A stretch of DNA of 64,000 bases from NCBI RefSeq assembly GCF_900108855.1, contig NZ_FNXY01000005.1, positions 34,681-98,680 of the forward strand, read 5' to 3'. Each line of letters opens with the position of its first letter. Position 1 is the stretch's first letter. Shown piece after piece: positions 34,039 to 43,723 of this stretch. The notes beneath the pieces were generated by a model that saw only the letters and a list, made by a program, of their open reading frames with translations, had not been told where the DNA came from and did not search any database. Source of the stretch: Dyadobacter koreensis (GTDB taxonomy: Bacteria; Bacteroidota; Bacteroidia; Cytophagales; Spirosomataceae). The position numbers were made by a program, and so were the translations under genes.

Positions 34039-34446
34039 ATGAAAACTATAAAATTACTTATCGTATTAGTCCTTTTCAGCTTACAGGCAAGTGCTACCGG
34101 ATATTCTCATAATATGTTTGTCGCGCATAAAAAGCTTCAGGCGGGAAAAGAAATTCATGCGGTAAAAGAATATGGCTCAAAAAGGGTCCCGGCGAAATCT
34201 GTCATACACAAAACAGCAGTAGTTCATCAATCAGGACTTTCGGCTATTTCCTACACAAAGGATCTGGCTACAAAAATGAGCCGTATGGTGACGTTGAATG
34301 AGAGAATAATCGAAGAAGTACCAACTTCCTTTTTTGAGAAAGAAGAAGCATGTGAAATTAATAGTTCTATTGCAACAAAACTTGCAGGATTTATCAAAGA
34401 TGTGCTTTATACTTTTTTGGGAGCATCTTCTTTAACCGGATCTTAA
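34039..34446 (+). CDS. small secreted protein, unknown function
   Basis: The 135-residue protein begins with a clear signal peptide (MKTIKLLIVLVLFSLQASA, cut after Ala at about residue 19). The mature part is basic and then mixed, with no Cys pair or known motif apart from a short amphipathic C-terminal helix. I do not recognise a family. The gene is monocistronic, with its own promoter, a possible operator and a strong terminator at 34487-34520, which suggests a real and regulated gene. Confidence 0.72.
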   Translation: MKTIKLLIVLVLFSLQASATGYSHNMFVAHKKLQAGKEIHAVKEYGSKRVPAKSVIHKTAVVHQSGLSAISYTKDLATKMSRMVTLNERIIEEVPTSFFEKEEACEINSSIATKLAGFIKDVLYTFLGASSLTGS

Positions 34447-34486
34447 AATTTGATTACAAGAAGTTTACAAATATTAATTAAGGTTG

Positions 34487-34520
34487 GCAGGTATGATTTT
34501 CGGGTCATACCTGCTTTTTT
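34487..34520 (+). terminator. intrinsic terminator after the small secreted protein gene
   Basis: Perfect ten-base arms GCAGGTATGA and TCATACCTGC around an eight-base loop, followed by six T. It also lies just before the stop of the convergent FAH-family gene, but the T-run favours the plus strand. Confidence 0.85.
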
Positions 34521-34526
34521 GTATCC

Positions 34527-35363
34527 CTAACCAACAGTATTGGTAAGTGTTCCGATCGGTTCGATGGTAATATGCACAGTATCACCGATTTGAAGTGTGA
34601 AATCAGATGGAGGAATAATTCCGGTGCCTGTCATAAGGTAAGAACCAGTTGGAAAGGACATCTCGCGGTATAAAAAACGCAGCAGTTCGTCTGCCTTACG
34701 TTTCATGGAAGCGAGAGTGATTTCTCCATTAAAAACTTCCTCACCTTCGCGGATGATCGAAAGATCAATAACAGTATCAGGAGAAAGGGGTTCTTGCGGA
34801 ACATAAAGACATGGGCCAAGCGCAGCACTCCCAGTATAAGACTTTGCCTGAGGAAGATACAAAGGGTTTTCGCCTTCGATACTTCTCGAACTCATATCAT
34901 TGCCAATCGTATATCCAACCAAAGTTCCCGATTCAGAAGCAAATAAAGTTAATTCTGGTTCAGGCACGTCCCATGTCGAATCCCGACGAATCCGCACGGT
35001 CCCATGATTTCCGATCACTCGCCAGGCAGTGGATTTGAAAAAAAGCTCCGGGCGTTCTGCATCGTAAACCCGGTCATAGAAAGTATCGCCACCCGCCTTT
35101 TCAGACTCTTCCATCCGGGCTTCCTTACTGCGATTATATGTTACTCCGGACGCCCAAACTTCCTGGGTACCAATCGGCGCCAGGACTTCCGGCATTGGAA
35201 ATTCGTCGGTGAAAGTCACGGAGATTAAACTTTCTGCCTGAAGTGAAAGCCATTCATAGAGGTCATCGCGGTTGACCACAATATCCCAGTCTGTTTCTGG
35301 CAAGCGATAAAAAGTATCTCCCTTTTCAAGTATTATCCCGTGTTCGGTTTTATATAACTTCAT
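34527..35363 (-). CDS. fumarylacetoacetate hydrolase family protein
   Basis: The 278-residue protein has the FAH C-terminal catalytic fold, which cleaves or hydrates 2-keto acids with a metal ion. Metal-binding residues appear in WDVPEPELTLFASESG (the Glu-x-Glu pair) and the following Asp in GYTIGNDMSSRSIEGENPLY. PQAKSYTGSAALGPC and YLMTGTGIIPPSDFTLQIGD are typical of the subgroup acting on sugar-derived or diketo acids. The preceding AGVTYNRSKEARMEE motif fits the same group. No partner enzyme is adjacent, so the pathway is unknown. Confidence 0.9.
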   Translation of the reverse strand: MKLYKTEHGIILEKGDTFYRLPETDWDIVVNRDDLYEWLSLQAESLISVTFTDEFPMPEVLAPIGTQEVWASGVTYNRSKEARMEESEKAGGDTFYDRVYDAERPELFFKSTAWRVIGNHGTVRIRRDSTWDVPEPELTLFASESGTLVGYTIGNDMSSRSIEGENPLYLPQAKSYTGSAALGPCLYVPQEPLSPDTVIDLSIIREGEEVFNGEITLASMKRKADELLRFLYREMSFPTGSYLMTGTGIIPPSDFTLQIGDTVHITIEPIGTLTNTVG

Positions 35364-35488
35364 GGTTCCAATGTTTGTTTTGCTTCAATAAGCCACAAAA
35401 GTGATGCCTATACTTTAAGATAAGTACGAATTTTAGAAGCATTGGGCTATCTGGACACGAAATTTTTTAAAGAATAGAAAAATATTTT

Positions 35489-35959
35489 TTACTCTTTTAA
35501 ACGCCATAACCGTCTGTCAATCGGGATTTTTTCCTGGGAAATTAATTTTACCTGAACAAATAAGTCATGGTTAGGGTGAAGCAGGATATTATAAGAGAAA
35601 GGAACAAGGACGGAAGGTAGGCCAATCGCAAGAACATCAGGATTTTTTAACCAGCTATCAAGCCAATTCTGTGTTCTTTCGTAATTTTTATCCTGCCAAA
35701 AAGCAGGTATTTCTTCACGAGAGTAGAATCGTATATTTTCAGGGATATTGATTGAAGAGAGCCAGTATGTGGGAAGATCTTCATACCGGACGCCAGGAGC
35801 ATGGGCAAGTGCTTCAACCAGCCCTAATTCCGGTGTAGACGTTGTGTAAAGAATACCAGTTCCCTTTGGGTTCCACCGCGCTCCATACAGGCGACTTCCT
35901 TCCGCCGATAAAGCCTGGTCCCGAAATTTTTCCCGGATAATTCTGTAAACTATCTGCAT
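35489..35959 (-). CDS. RES-domain toxin
   Basis: RES toxins (COG5654) consume NAD+; the name comes from conserved Arg, Glu and Ser residues. In this 156-residue protein they can be placed in RLYGARWNPKGTGILYTTST (Arg), LGLVEALAHAPG (Glu) and GLPSVLVPFSYNILL (Ser). The start ATG at 35959 follows the antitoxin stop by a single base (TGATATG), so the toxin is translated by coupling; a longer start at 35977 overlaps the antitoxin and is less likely. The pair forms a type II toxin-antitoxin module. Confidence 0.88.
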   Translation of the reverse strand: MQIVYRIIREKFRDQALSAEGSRLYGARWNPKGTGILYTTSTPELGLVEALAHAPGVRYEDLPTYWLSSINIPENIRFYSREEIPAFWQDKNYERTQNWLDSWLKNPDVLAIGLPSVLVPFSYNILLHPNHDLFVQVKLISQEKIPIDRRLWRLKE

Positions 35960-35960
35960 A

Positions 35961-36389
35961 TCAGGCAGGTAAGCCAAAGTCTAGTCGGCCAAGCACGTCA
36001 TCTACAAGTGAGAAACCTGTAACAGTATCCATCAATTGAAGTGGGCTCTGATCATTTAATTCTGATAGTGGTGTCCTCAACCAATTTCGCACGATGGTTT
36101 CTTTACCTTCAAAAGTATCCAAAGCATGAATCAGAATATTTTTTAACAGGAGCAACCTTTCAGAAGCATCTGTTCCCAATCGTTTATTCAAAGGAATGCG
36201 GTGAAGATTGCGAGGCGTCATTCCCAATAAATATGCCATTTCATTATCGGTAAGTTTTACCAGGTTAGAAACAGTGTCTACCAAAGAACGATCAACGCCT
36301 TCACGGGAAGCCCTGATAACTGAAAATTCAGAAATTGGTATTGCGCTGTAAGAAGCTGCCCGCTCTTCAAACATGTTGTATTTAGCCAT
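35961..36389 (-). CDS. Xre/MbcA/ParS-type antitoxin
   Basis: The 142-residue protein is the expected partner of a RES toxin. The N-terminal and central helices include the Xre-like region NLVKLTDNEMAYLLGMTPRN at about residues 43-62. The C-terminal DUF2384-type toxin-binding domain follows at about residues 85-142, ending in FSLVDDVLGRLDFGLPA. In this family the last residues block the active site of the toxin. It precedes the toxin, as is usual, and is likely to repress its own promoter. Confidence 0.88.
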   Translation of the reverse strand: MAKYNMFEERAASYSAIPISEFSVIRASREGVDRSLVDTVSNLVKLTDNEMAYLLGMTPRNLHRIPLNKRLGTDASERLLLLKNILIHALDTFEGKETIVRNWLRTPLSELNDQSPLQLMDTVTGFSLVDDVLGRLDFGLPA

Positions 36390-36488
36390 AGTCGTGTAAA
36401 AAATGGAATTGTGTCATAAATCTAAGTGACTTATGTCGCAATTCCAATTCTTATTCCAATTTCAACTAAAAAACTAAAAGCCAGCTTT

Positions 36489-39341
36489 TTATATCTTTTC
36501 TTTCAAAAAATCAGCCGTAAAGTTTCCTTCAAGTTTTGCCATTTCCTCAGGAGTTCCGGCAAAAGTAAGATAGCCGCCGCCGTCACCGCCTTCTGGCCCA
36601 AGGTCTAGAATCCAATCAGCGCATTTGATCACTTCCATATTATGTTCAATGATAATCACGCTGTCTCCCTGATCGACCAGTGCATTGATTGCTTTTAATA
36701 ATTTTTTGATATCATGAAAGTGAAGGCCCGTCGTCGGCTCGTCAAAAATGAATAACGTTTTGCCTTTATGCGAAGAACCTTTTCCAAGGAAAGAAGCAAG
36801 TTTCACACGTTGAGCTTCCCCACCGGAAAGGGTATTTGACGATTGCCCAAGACCAACATATCCTAACCCAACTTCCTGCAAAGGCATCAATTTATCCGCC
36901 AGTTTCGGTTCCGATTTTCTGAAAAACTCAATGGCTTCATCAACCGTCAGGTCCAGAATATCGGAAACATTCTTCCCTTCATACTGTACTTCCTGAATTT
37001 CCTGTTTGAATCGTTTTCCATTACAACCCTCACAAGTCAGATAAATGTCAGCCATAAACTGCATTTCCACTTTTACCTGACCTTCTCCCTGACAAATTTC
37101 ACAGCGTCCGCCATCGACGTTGAAAGAAAAATGGGAAGGTTTATACCCACGCGCTTTCGATAAAGGCAGATCAGACATCATCTGGCGGATGTGATCATAT
37201 GCCTTGATGTAAGTTACCGGATTTGAACGTGAAGACTTTCCAATCGGATTCTGGTCAATCATTTCGATTGACTCAACACGATCTACACTTCCGCTTAGCT
37301 CATTGAATTTTCCGACATCTTCACTAAACTCACCTTTCAATCGCATCAGTGCAGGATACAGAATCTTGCGTATCAAAGTTGATTTTCCTGAACCGCTGAC
37401 ACCGGTTACGACAGTCAGGTTATTCAAAGGGATTTTTACATCCAGGTCTTTAAGATTGTTTTCCCGAGCACCTTTTATTTCCAGAAAATGCAATGTTTTT
37501 CTTCTGACAGACGGAACAGGAATTGAATCATGCCCTAATAAAAAATCTAGCGTATGAGAATTCAAACTGTTTTCTTCACCACTCTCCTTCAATTCTCGAA
37601 TCTCATCCCAGTTTCCCTGGAATACCAGATTTCCTCCACCAGTTCCTGCTTCCGGTCCGATATCAATAATCTGATCTGCGGCGTGCATAACTTCTTCTTC
37701 GTGCTCTACGACAATCACGGTGTTGCCCAAATCACGAAGAGATTCCAGAACACCTACGAGCCGTTGTGTATCTCTCGGATGAAGTCCAATACTCGGTTCA
37801 TCGAGTATATACATAGAACCCACAAGCGCGCTTCCAAGTGAAGTGGCAAGTTTTATTCGTTGAAACTCTCCGCCAGAAAGTGAATTCGTCAGACGATTTA
37901 AAGTCAGATAACCAAGTCCCACCCGGTTCATATAATCTAAGCGGGTTTCAATTTCCGTCAAAATTCTTCTCGCAATGCTCCGGTCATGGTCGTTGATTTC
38001 AACGTTATCAAAAAAAGTAATAACATCCTTGATCGGCATTAAAACTAAATCCGTAATTGAAACGCCACCTACTTTCACATAAGAAGCATCTTTTCTAAGA
38101 CGGGAGCCGCGACATTCCGGGCAGGTTGTCCGGCCTCGAAAACGCGATAACATGACGCGATACTGAATTTTATAGGTCTGAGATTCGAGCTCAGCAACAA
38201 AGGCGTTAATACCAGAGAAATATTGATTGCCCGTCCAAAGCAATTCTTTTTGCTCGGCAGTTAAATCTTTATACGGACGGTGAATCGGGAAATCAAATTT
38301 GACGCCATGACGTATCAGCGGTTGCAGCCATTCGCTCATTTTTTCAGAGCGCCATGGTGCAATCGCACCGTCATAAACGGAAAGATTTTTGTCAGGAATG
38401 ACCAGTTCCGGATCTATCCCTAAAATTTTACCAAAACCTTCACAGCGTTTGCAAGCTCCAAATGGGTTGTTAAAACTGAAAAGATTAACTGTTGGTTCTT
38501 CGAAAACCATCCCGTCAAGCTCAAATTTATCAGAGAAAACTCGTTGTTCTCCGCCGACCACCTGAACGAAACAAGCGCCTTCCCCTTCAAAAAATGCAGT
38601 CTGGACTGAATCGGAAAGGCGATACTGTGTATCCTCATCATCTTTTTGAACGGAAGCCCTGTCAATCAGAATAAAAATTTCTTTTCCTTCAAATTGATAA
38701 TCTTCTGGTTTTTCCAGCACTTCCTCAATGTAGGCAGTATCTGAACCGATCATGATCCGGTTATATCCTTTCGATAAAAGTATCGTCAATTCCTCTTTAA
38801 CAGACCGGCCGTCGCGGACTAAAAGTGGTGTTAAAATTAACACACGGGCTCCTTCTTCTTGTCCAAGAATATAGTTTACTACATCTGTCACTGAATCTTT
38901 CCGAACCAGTTCCCCTGAAATGGGTGAATAAGTATGACCGATCCGGGCAAAAAGAAGTTTTAAATAATCGTAAATTTCTGTTGAAGTTCCGACTGTCGAG
39001 CGTGGGTTTCGCGTATTTACTTTCTGCTCAATAGCGATTGCCGGTGAAATTCCTTTGATGTATTCCACCTCCGGTTTTTCCATACGACCCAAAAATTGCC
39101 GGGCATAGCTACTCAAACTTTCTACATACATACGCTGGCCTTCTGCGAATAACGTATCAAAGGCCAAAGAAGATTTTCCCGAACCCGAAAGTCCGGTTAT
39201 TACAACCAGTTTATTTCTTGGAATAGCGACGTCAACACTTTTCAGGTTATTAACGCGCGCGCCCTTAATCAGAATAAATTTCCTCGGATCTAATTCGTCA
39301 AACTGAGCAGCTTCAATCCGGGTCACAGGTAATTGCGTCAT
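36489..39341 (-). CDS. uvrA: excinuclease ABC subunit A
   Basis: UvrA finds bulky DNA damage and loads UvrB in nucleotide excision repair. The 950-residue length is typical. The two ABC modules have Walker A motifs [14 protein letters not shown] and [14 protein letters not shown]. Zinc-binding Cys pairs are visible at [33 protein letters not shown] and CEGCNGKRF. The two signature motifs are [18 protein letters not shown] and [18 protein letters not shown]. The protein ends [10 protein letters not shown]. It is a single gene; one of several UvrA copies is possible in this phylum. Confidence 0.98.
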   Translation of the reverse strand: MTQLPVTRIEAAQFDELDPRKFILIKGARVNNLKSVDVAIPRNKLVVITGLSGSGKSSLAFDTLFAEGQRMYVESLSSYARQFLGRMEKPEVEYIKGISPAIAIEQKVNTRNPRSTVGTSTEIYDYLKLLFARIGHTYSPISGELVRKDSVTDVVNYILGQEEGARVLILTPLLVRDGRSVKEELTILLSKGYNRIMIGSDTAYIEEVLEKPEDYQFEGKEIFILIDRASVQKDDEDTQYRLSDSVQTAFFEGEGACFVQVVGGEQRVFSDKFELDGMVFEEPTVNLFSFNNPFGACKRCEGFGKILGIDPELVIPDKNLSVYDGAIAPWRSEKMSEWLQPLIRHGVKFDFPIHRPYKDLTAEQKELLWTGNQYFSGINAFVAELESQTYKIQYRVMLSRFRGRTTCPECRGSRLRKDASYVKVGGVSITDLVLMPIKDVITFFDNVEINDHDRSIARRILTEIETRLDYMNRVGLGYLTLNRLTNSLSGGEFQRIKLATSLGSALVGSMYILDEPSIGLHPRDTQRLVGVLESLRDLGNTVIVVEHEEEVMHAADQIIDIGPEAGTGGGNLVFQGNWDEIRELKESGEENSLNSHTLDFLLGHDSIPVPSVRRKTLHFLEIKGARENNLKDLDVKIPLNNLTVVTGVSGSGKSTLIRKILYPALMRLKGEFSEDVGKFNELSGSVDRVESIEMIDQNPIGKSSRSNPVTYIKAYDHIRQMMSDLPLSKARGYKPSHFSFNVDGGRCEICQGEGQVKVEMQFMADIYLTCEGCNGKRFKQEIQEVQYEGKNVSDILDLTVDEAIEFFRKSEPKLADKLMPLQEVGLGYVGLGQSSNTLSGGEAQRVKLASFLGKGSSHKGKTLFIFDEPTTGLHFHDIKKLLKAINALVDQGDSVIIIEHNMEVIKCADWILDLGPEGGDGGGYLTFAGTPEEMAKLEGNFTADFLKEKI

Positions 39342-39510
39342 ATATAGAAAATCAGGTCGATTAGCTCGGGTTTTTTGCTTTCCCGATCTAAATATTAACC
39401 CAAAAATCGTGCAATTAGTTTGTGTTTCCTAACACGAATTGTCGACTTCGATACTAAAAGTAGAAAAATAACGGAATAAAAATTAAGAAATTGATACTCA
39501 AAATATCAAT

Positions 39511-41043
39511 TTACTTTGAAGCTACTTTTGCCAGTATATATCCATGTTTGTTATAAAAAACTTGCTGTAAAGGAATATTTTTAAGATGATCTATTTTTGT
39601 GAATACAATTTCACCTGCGGTCGGCTCCCGTTCCTCTGCATATAATCCTGAATAAAAATGAAAACTTGGACTATAATGATCCAGTACGACAATGGTTCGA
39701 AAATCATTTTTTTTTGCAAAAAGTGCGGCTTCTTTTACTGGTTTTTGCAATAAAGCGCCAAGTCGGGGCATCCATAAAATGTTGATCGTTATCAACATAG
39801 TGAGACCAGCAATGCCCATCCTGATTTCGGCTGACCAATTCTTGTTCAACCAAACCAGTAGTAATGTTGCTAACAACACCAGCATGGCAATCAAATAGAA
39901 ATGATCAAATTCAAATGGTACTCCTTTTAATACTTCCAGAGCATAGGCGTCGCTAATTTTTGGAACGACAAAAGGAAGTAGAAATGGAATTGCGGTAAGT
40001 AAAATCAATAACACGGATGCTGGCCAGATAATCGGGAGCCGGTCATTATTTGCCGCATACCATCCTCCCAAAACGCACAGTGGGGAATATCCGTAGATAA
40101 TATAATGATGTAATTTCGTACCGGAAAAGGAAAAAAGAACGAACACAAAACAAAACCAGATCATCAGATAAGACAGCCATTTTTTTGACCAGATATAATT
40201 TATTTTTGTAAAGGATTTTAAAATAATAGCGGTGAAAGGCAGCAAGCCAAGCAGCAATACCGGGATGAAATAAAATATTCCACCGTAGTGTCCTTCGAAT
40301 GCCGTCTGAAAACGGTTTACGTTATGGTTCAGGAAAAATCCATTAATAAAAGCATCGCCGCTGTATTGATATTCCAAAATATACCAGGGAGCAGAAATGG
40401 CCAGAAAAACCAATATCCCGATCGGATCCAAAAGACGTAAAATCGAATTCCAGGTTTTCCATCTGATGAGGTAAAAAATAAACACAACTCCGGGGATTAA
40501 TACTGCGATAGGGCCTTTGGCAAGAAACCCGATACCGGTAAAAACGTAAAAAGCCCAGATGAATTTTCTGTTTTTCTGTTGAATAAAATCAAAAAGACAA
40601 AACATGGCACCTGTCAGTGCCATGTTTAAAATACCATCTGCAAGTGCTGCTTTTCCAACAATTGTTATTTGAAGAGACGAGGCAGAGATAAGTGTCGCAA
40701 AAAAGGCGGATCTTTCATCCAGTCTTTTCTTGGTGAAAAAATAGATCAGGAACATCCAGAAAACCGAGGCGAGGCAGGATGGAAGACGCATCGAAAACTC
40801 GTTCCAGCCGAAAATTTTTGTCGTTCCGTATTGAAGCCAGTTAGTTAACGGAGGCTTGTCGAAACGCTGTTCCTGATTAATAAAAGTGGATATAAAATCT
40901 CCGCGAACTGCCATTTCTCTTGTTCCTTCTGCGAAAAAACCTTCGTCTTCATCGAACAATGGTGCATTGCCGATACCCCACAGGAAGCCGAAGAGTACGA
41001 ACAGCACAAGAAAAATTTTTCGGCTTATTTCTGTTGAAAGCAT
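39511..41043 (-). CDS. GT39-family glycosyltransferase, ArnT-like
   Basis: A membrane glycosyltransferase of 510 residues that uses a polyprenyl-phosphate sugar. After the first helix comes the catalytic loop FDEDEGFFAEGTREMAVRGD, then FDKPPLTNWLQYGTTKIFGW with RLPSCLASVFWM, which are hallmarks of the ArnT/PMT group. About eleven to twelve helices follow, then a short periplasmic C-terminal domain (TIVVLDHYSPSFHFYSGLYA). The donor could be supplied by the DPM-like enzymes at 13774 or 6761. The acceptor (lipid A, protein or glycan) cannot be told. Confidence 0.9.
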   Translation of the reverse strand: MLSTEISRKIFLVLFVLFGFLWGIGNAPLFDEDEGFFAEGTREMAVRGDFISTFINQEQRFDKPPLTNWLQYGTTKIFGWNEFSMRLPSCLASVFWMFLIYFFTKKRLDERSAFFATLISASSLQITIVGKAALADGILNMALTGAMFCLFDFIQQKNRKFIWAFYVFTGIGFLAKGPIAVLIPGVVFIFYLIRWKTWNSILRLLDPIGILVFLAISAPWYILEYQYSGDAFINGFFLNHNVNRFQTAFEGHYGGIFYFIPVLLLGLLPFTAIILKSFTKINYIWSKKWLSYLMIWFCFVFVLFSFSGTKLHHYIIYGYSPLCVLGGWYAANNDRLPIIWPASVLLILLTAIPFLLPFVVPKISDAYALEVLKGVPFEFDHFYLIAMLVLLATLLLVWLNKNWSAEIRMGIAGLTMLITINILWMPRLGALLQKPVKEAALFAKKNDFRTIVVLDHYSPSFHFYSGLYAEEREPTAGEIVFTKIDHLKNIPLQQVFYNKHGYILAKVASK

Positions 41044-41081
41044 GGCCAGTGTGTGTTAGGAATTGTTTTTAGAATGATTTT

Positions 41082-41738
41082 CTAAAATAATTTCGTCAAG
41101 CCGCCGTCAAGTCTTGGATCGGTTTGTGCTGCCCAGTATTGGTTCATGTAAAAATAAACCAGGACCGAAACCGGAATTGCGACAAAAGCGGCAACGTAAA
41201 CATCACCAAGAAAATGGGCTAATAAATAAATCCTCGAATAAGCGACCAGTAGCGGAGGAATTAGCAGGAAAGGTTTAATAAGCGATGATTTGCATTCAAG
41301 AGCAAGGACTGTAAAAAGGGCAAATGCAGAAGTTGTATGTCCGGAAGGAAAACTGTTGAAATGATAAAGCTGAACACCTTCAACTTTATGCAGCACAGGA
41401 AGTAAAGAAGCGAGGATTTTAGGAGGACGATAAATTTCAGCGAAGACCATTTGCTTCAGGAATTGCACAACAATTCCTGAAATGGCATAACTAAGAAAAA
41501 TTTTTACTGCAAGCCGATAGGAAAAGAGCGCGGCGACAAGTCCTGAAACTAATATAAAAACGCCGTCTCCGATGTGCGTGCAAGTCTTAAAAAAAATGTC
41601 TGCGAACGGTGTCCAGTGTTTGTTGACAAAGAGAAAAATAAAGTTCTGAGTAAACAATAACTGGATGATACTGAGGACGATCCAGATAAGAAAAAAAGGT
41701 AGAAAGAATGATCTGTGTCGCAAACAAAATAATCTCAT
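41082..41738 (-). CDS. PAP2-family membrane phosphatase
   Basis: The 218-residue protein has about six membrane helices and the three-part phosphatase motif of the PAP2 family: KQMVFAEIYRPPK (K-x6-RP), NSFPSGHTTSAFA (PSGH) and SRIYLLAHFLGDV (SR-x5-H). Such enzymes remove phosphate from lipid A, phosphatidate or undecaprenyl pyrophosphate. It overlaps the upstream cysteine hydrolase gene by four bases (ATGA), so the two are translationally coupled. The substrate cannot be assigned from sequence. Confidence 0.92.
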   Translation of the reverse strand: MRLFCLRHRSFFLPFFLIWIVLSIIQLLFTQNFIFLFVNKHWTPFADIFFKTCTHIGDGVFILVSGLVAALFSYRLAVKIFLSYAISGIVVQFLKQMVFAEIYRPPKILASLLPVLHKVEGVQLYHFNSFPSGHTTSAFALFTVLALECKSSLIKPFLLIPPLLVAYSRIYLLAHFLGDVYVAAFVAIPVSVLVYFYMNQYWAAQTDPRLDGGLTKLF

Positions 41739-42535
41739 GAGCTGGTAAATATGTCCCTGGAAGTTTTGAATTCAATACCTTTTTCTTTGGCTTCTTCGAA
41801 GATCGGGTCAGCCAGATGTCCCCAGCCTGTTACGTCCGACATGCAGTCTGCAAGGACTTTAACTTTCGGTGAAAGCTGAGGAGCATAAATTAATATCTGT
41901 TTAATACTGGTAGCCACACAGTGTGAACGCGCTTCGCCAACAATGAGAATCTGATCGAAAGAGCTTAATTCATCAATAAATTTCTGATCCAGTTCTGTCT
42001 CTTTTTCGCCTTCGATAGGTACCTGCGCACGAAAAACACCAAAGTGTTCGGTCAATGGATTTGTTCCTTTGATGACAGCTTTGTAGTCCGTACCTGTGCG
42101 GTGCGTCCACGAGAGAAGCGCGTGTAAAATGGTATCATCCAGTGAAGCGCCGCGGGATCCGATCAGGCAATGTTCCGGCCAGATAAAATGTTTAAATTCG
42201 CCTTCACTTTCCAGCGTTTCAAGATAATTTAAAACATACTCCTTTTTATAGCGAGGTGTCCATTTTCCGGATTTTACAGCGTTTGCCGTAATTAAAGTAA
42301 AAGGCGCAACCGTATTCCCATTTGGATCTTCCCAAAATAAAGGATGCGCAATATCAAGAACTTTGTGTGTGTCGAGTGTCACAAAAATCTGAGTGATGCG
42401 CTCACCATAGGAGGCGATAAGCTGTGCTATTCTTTCGACATCATTTTCTGCGCCGGGCACAAACAAAGTGCCTTTTGGGTTGCAGAAATCAAACTGAGCA
42501 TCGATGATCAATAATGCTGTTGTTTTGTTGGTCAT
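41735..42535 (-). CDS. isochorismatase-like cysteine hydrolase (nicotinamidase-like)
   Basis: The 266-residue protein has the fold of the isochorismatase/nicotinamidase group. The catalytic Asp is in TALLIIDAQFDFCNPKGTLF and the nucleophilic Cys in LIVGEARSHCVATSIKQIL at about residue 208; DTHKVLDIAHPLFW supplies the metal-binding Asp/His region found in nicotinamidases. An insert at about residues 75-130 makes it longer than typical isochorismatases. Nicotinamide salvage is the best guess but is not certain. Overlaps the PAP2 gene by four bases. Confidence 0.85.
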   Translation of the reverse strand: MTNKTTALLIIDAQFDFCNPKGTLFVPGAENDVERIAQLIASYGERITQIFVTLDTHKVLDIAHPLFWEDPNGNTVAPFTLITANAVKSGKWTPRYKKEYVLNYLETLESEGEFKHFIWPEHCLIGSRGASLDDTILHALLSWTHRTGTDYKAVIKGTNPLTEHFGVFRAQVPIEGEKETELDQKFIDELSSFDQILIVGEARSHCVATSIKQILIYAPQLSPKVKVLADCMSDVTGWGHLADPIFEEAKEKGIEFKTSRDIFTSS

Positions 42536-42615
42536 ATAAGAAATTGCTTTTCGGTTGACAAGAAATATAAAATTCAGGATTACTCTGTTACGTCAGGATT
42601 AAGTTTAAGTCATTC

Positions 42616-43164
42616 TTATTCCCATTCCTCTGGCACATTTAATTGTCGTGCATACATTTTGGAGCATAACTGATGCACGAGTTTGAGCATTTTATTTGTG
42701 TCTTTTTTATAATCGACACGGTAATCTTCTTCCAGTTTATTTAAACCATTCAGAATTGTCAGCGCTTTCTTGGCAATGTATAAAGCACATTTGTCGGTTC
42801 TGGAAGTATACACTTTCAGCTTGTCGGAATAACTGCTCAGGAAAGTATTCAACAAAAAAATATTCAATTCCAAAGCGCCGATTTTATCTTTTGTCACTTT
42901 CACATGATAGGTAATATCGCCGCTCAGATTTCGCATATCCATCAGAATCCATCCCGGCGAATCCTGCACATTTTTTGTCAATCGTGTAATTCGTGCCATA
43001 ATCGACTCGCGCCGCTCCTGAATTGTTGACGATTCTTCGATCAGTTCAAAATATAATTTATCAGTCAGTGCTTTGTCCTTCGTGATCAGTCTGATAAGCA
43101 GCTTATCTTTTTCCTTTGGCGGCATTTGAATAATAGCCTTCTTCAGTTGGTCTTCTATCGGCAT
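42616..43164 (-). CDS. conserved-looking protein of unknown function
   Basis: The 182-residue soluble protein is strongly helical and charged: MPIEDQLKKAIIQMPPKEKD at the start, a central region with WILMDMRNLSGDITYHVKV, and a Lys-rich C-terminal half ending ARQLNVPEEWE. It has no signal peptide or membrane helix. The coding character is clear, but I do not recognise a family. It lies upstream of the cysteine hydrolase on the same strand, 80 bases away, and could be its first co-transcribed partner. Confidence 0.72.
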   Translation of the reverse strand: MPIEDQLKKAIIQMPPKEKDKLLIRLITKDKALTDKLYFELIEESSTIQERRESIMARITRLTKNVQDSPGWILMDMRNLSGDITYHVKVTKDKIGALELNIFLLNTFLSSYSDKLKVYTSRTDKCALYIAKKALTILNGLNKLEEDYRVDYKKDTNKMLKLVHQLCSKMYARQLNVPEEWE

Positions 43165-43723
43165 ATCGGTTTCCCGTTAATAAGTTAAATTTTGGTATAC
43201 GACAAAACTAGGATACCTTTGATTTCATAACACACTATATCAAATGAACGTAATTCTATCCTTTTATCAAACGTCAGCATATGATGTAACATCTATGCCC
43301 GGCGACAAGTGTATTCATAATTCTTCCGTTTGAATATGCACACTTCAAAAATTTCCGAAATGTCTAGCCATACAACAGGTATGCTATGCGACTCATTTTC
43401 GTGGTAGTCAATGATTTTCAATCCTTTATTTAGATAAAAAAATAAAATATTAATCCGGAAAAGGGTTTCTATCGTATGCTTATATATTTTATCGTAAATC
43501 TCTCTAAGCAATGGTGAAAAGTTGCGGTTCGATATTCAATAACACGAATTTGCCGGTTATAGATATTGCATTTTTCTTCGAAACTTTTTATGCAATTGGA
43601 GAAAACGGCGTTAAAATTTTAAAAAGCGAAGAATAGTTTATTAAGTAAGGCTCTTATTAATTGAAAAAATATATTAGCCTCGTAACTTGCACTCTTTATG
43701 TATTTAAAATTCCGATACACAAT
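43165..43723. other. intergenic region of about 560 bases, possible decayed ORF
   Basis: This divergent gap between the minus-strand gene at 42616 and the plus-strand glycosyltransferase is A/T-rich. A minus-strand frame at 43293-43511 could encode 72 residues (ending RKNYEYTCRRA) but starts only at a TTG, has no promoter match and no recognisable domain. It may be a remnant or chance. No palindromes or RNA genes were seen. Confidence 0.45.

Noticed and set aside
43293..43511. A 72-codon minus-strand gene
   Set aside because: Only a TTG start, no promoter match, no recognised domain; kept only as a possible remnant within the intergenic note.
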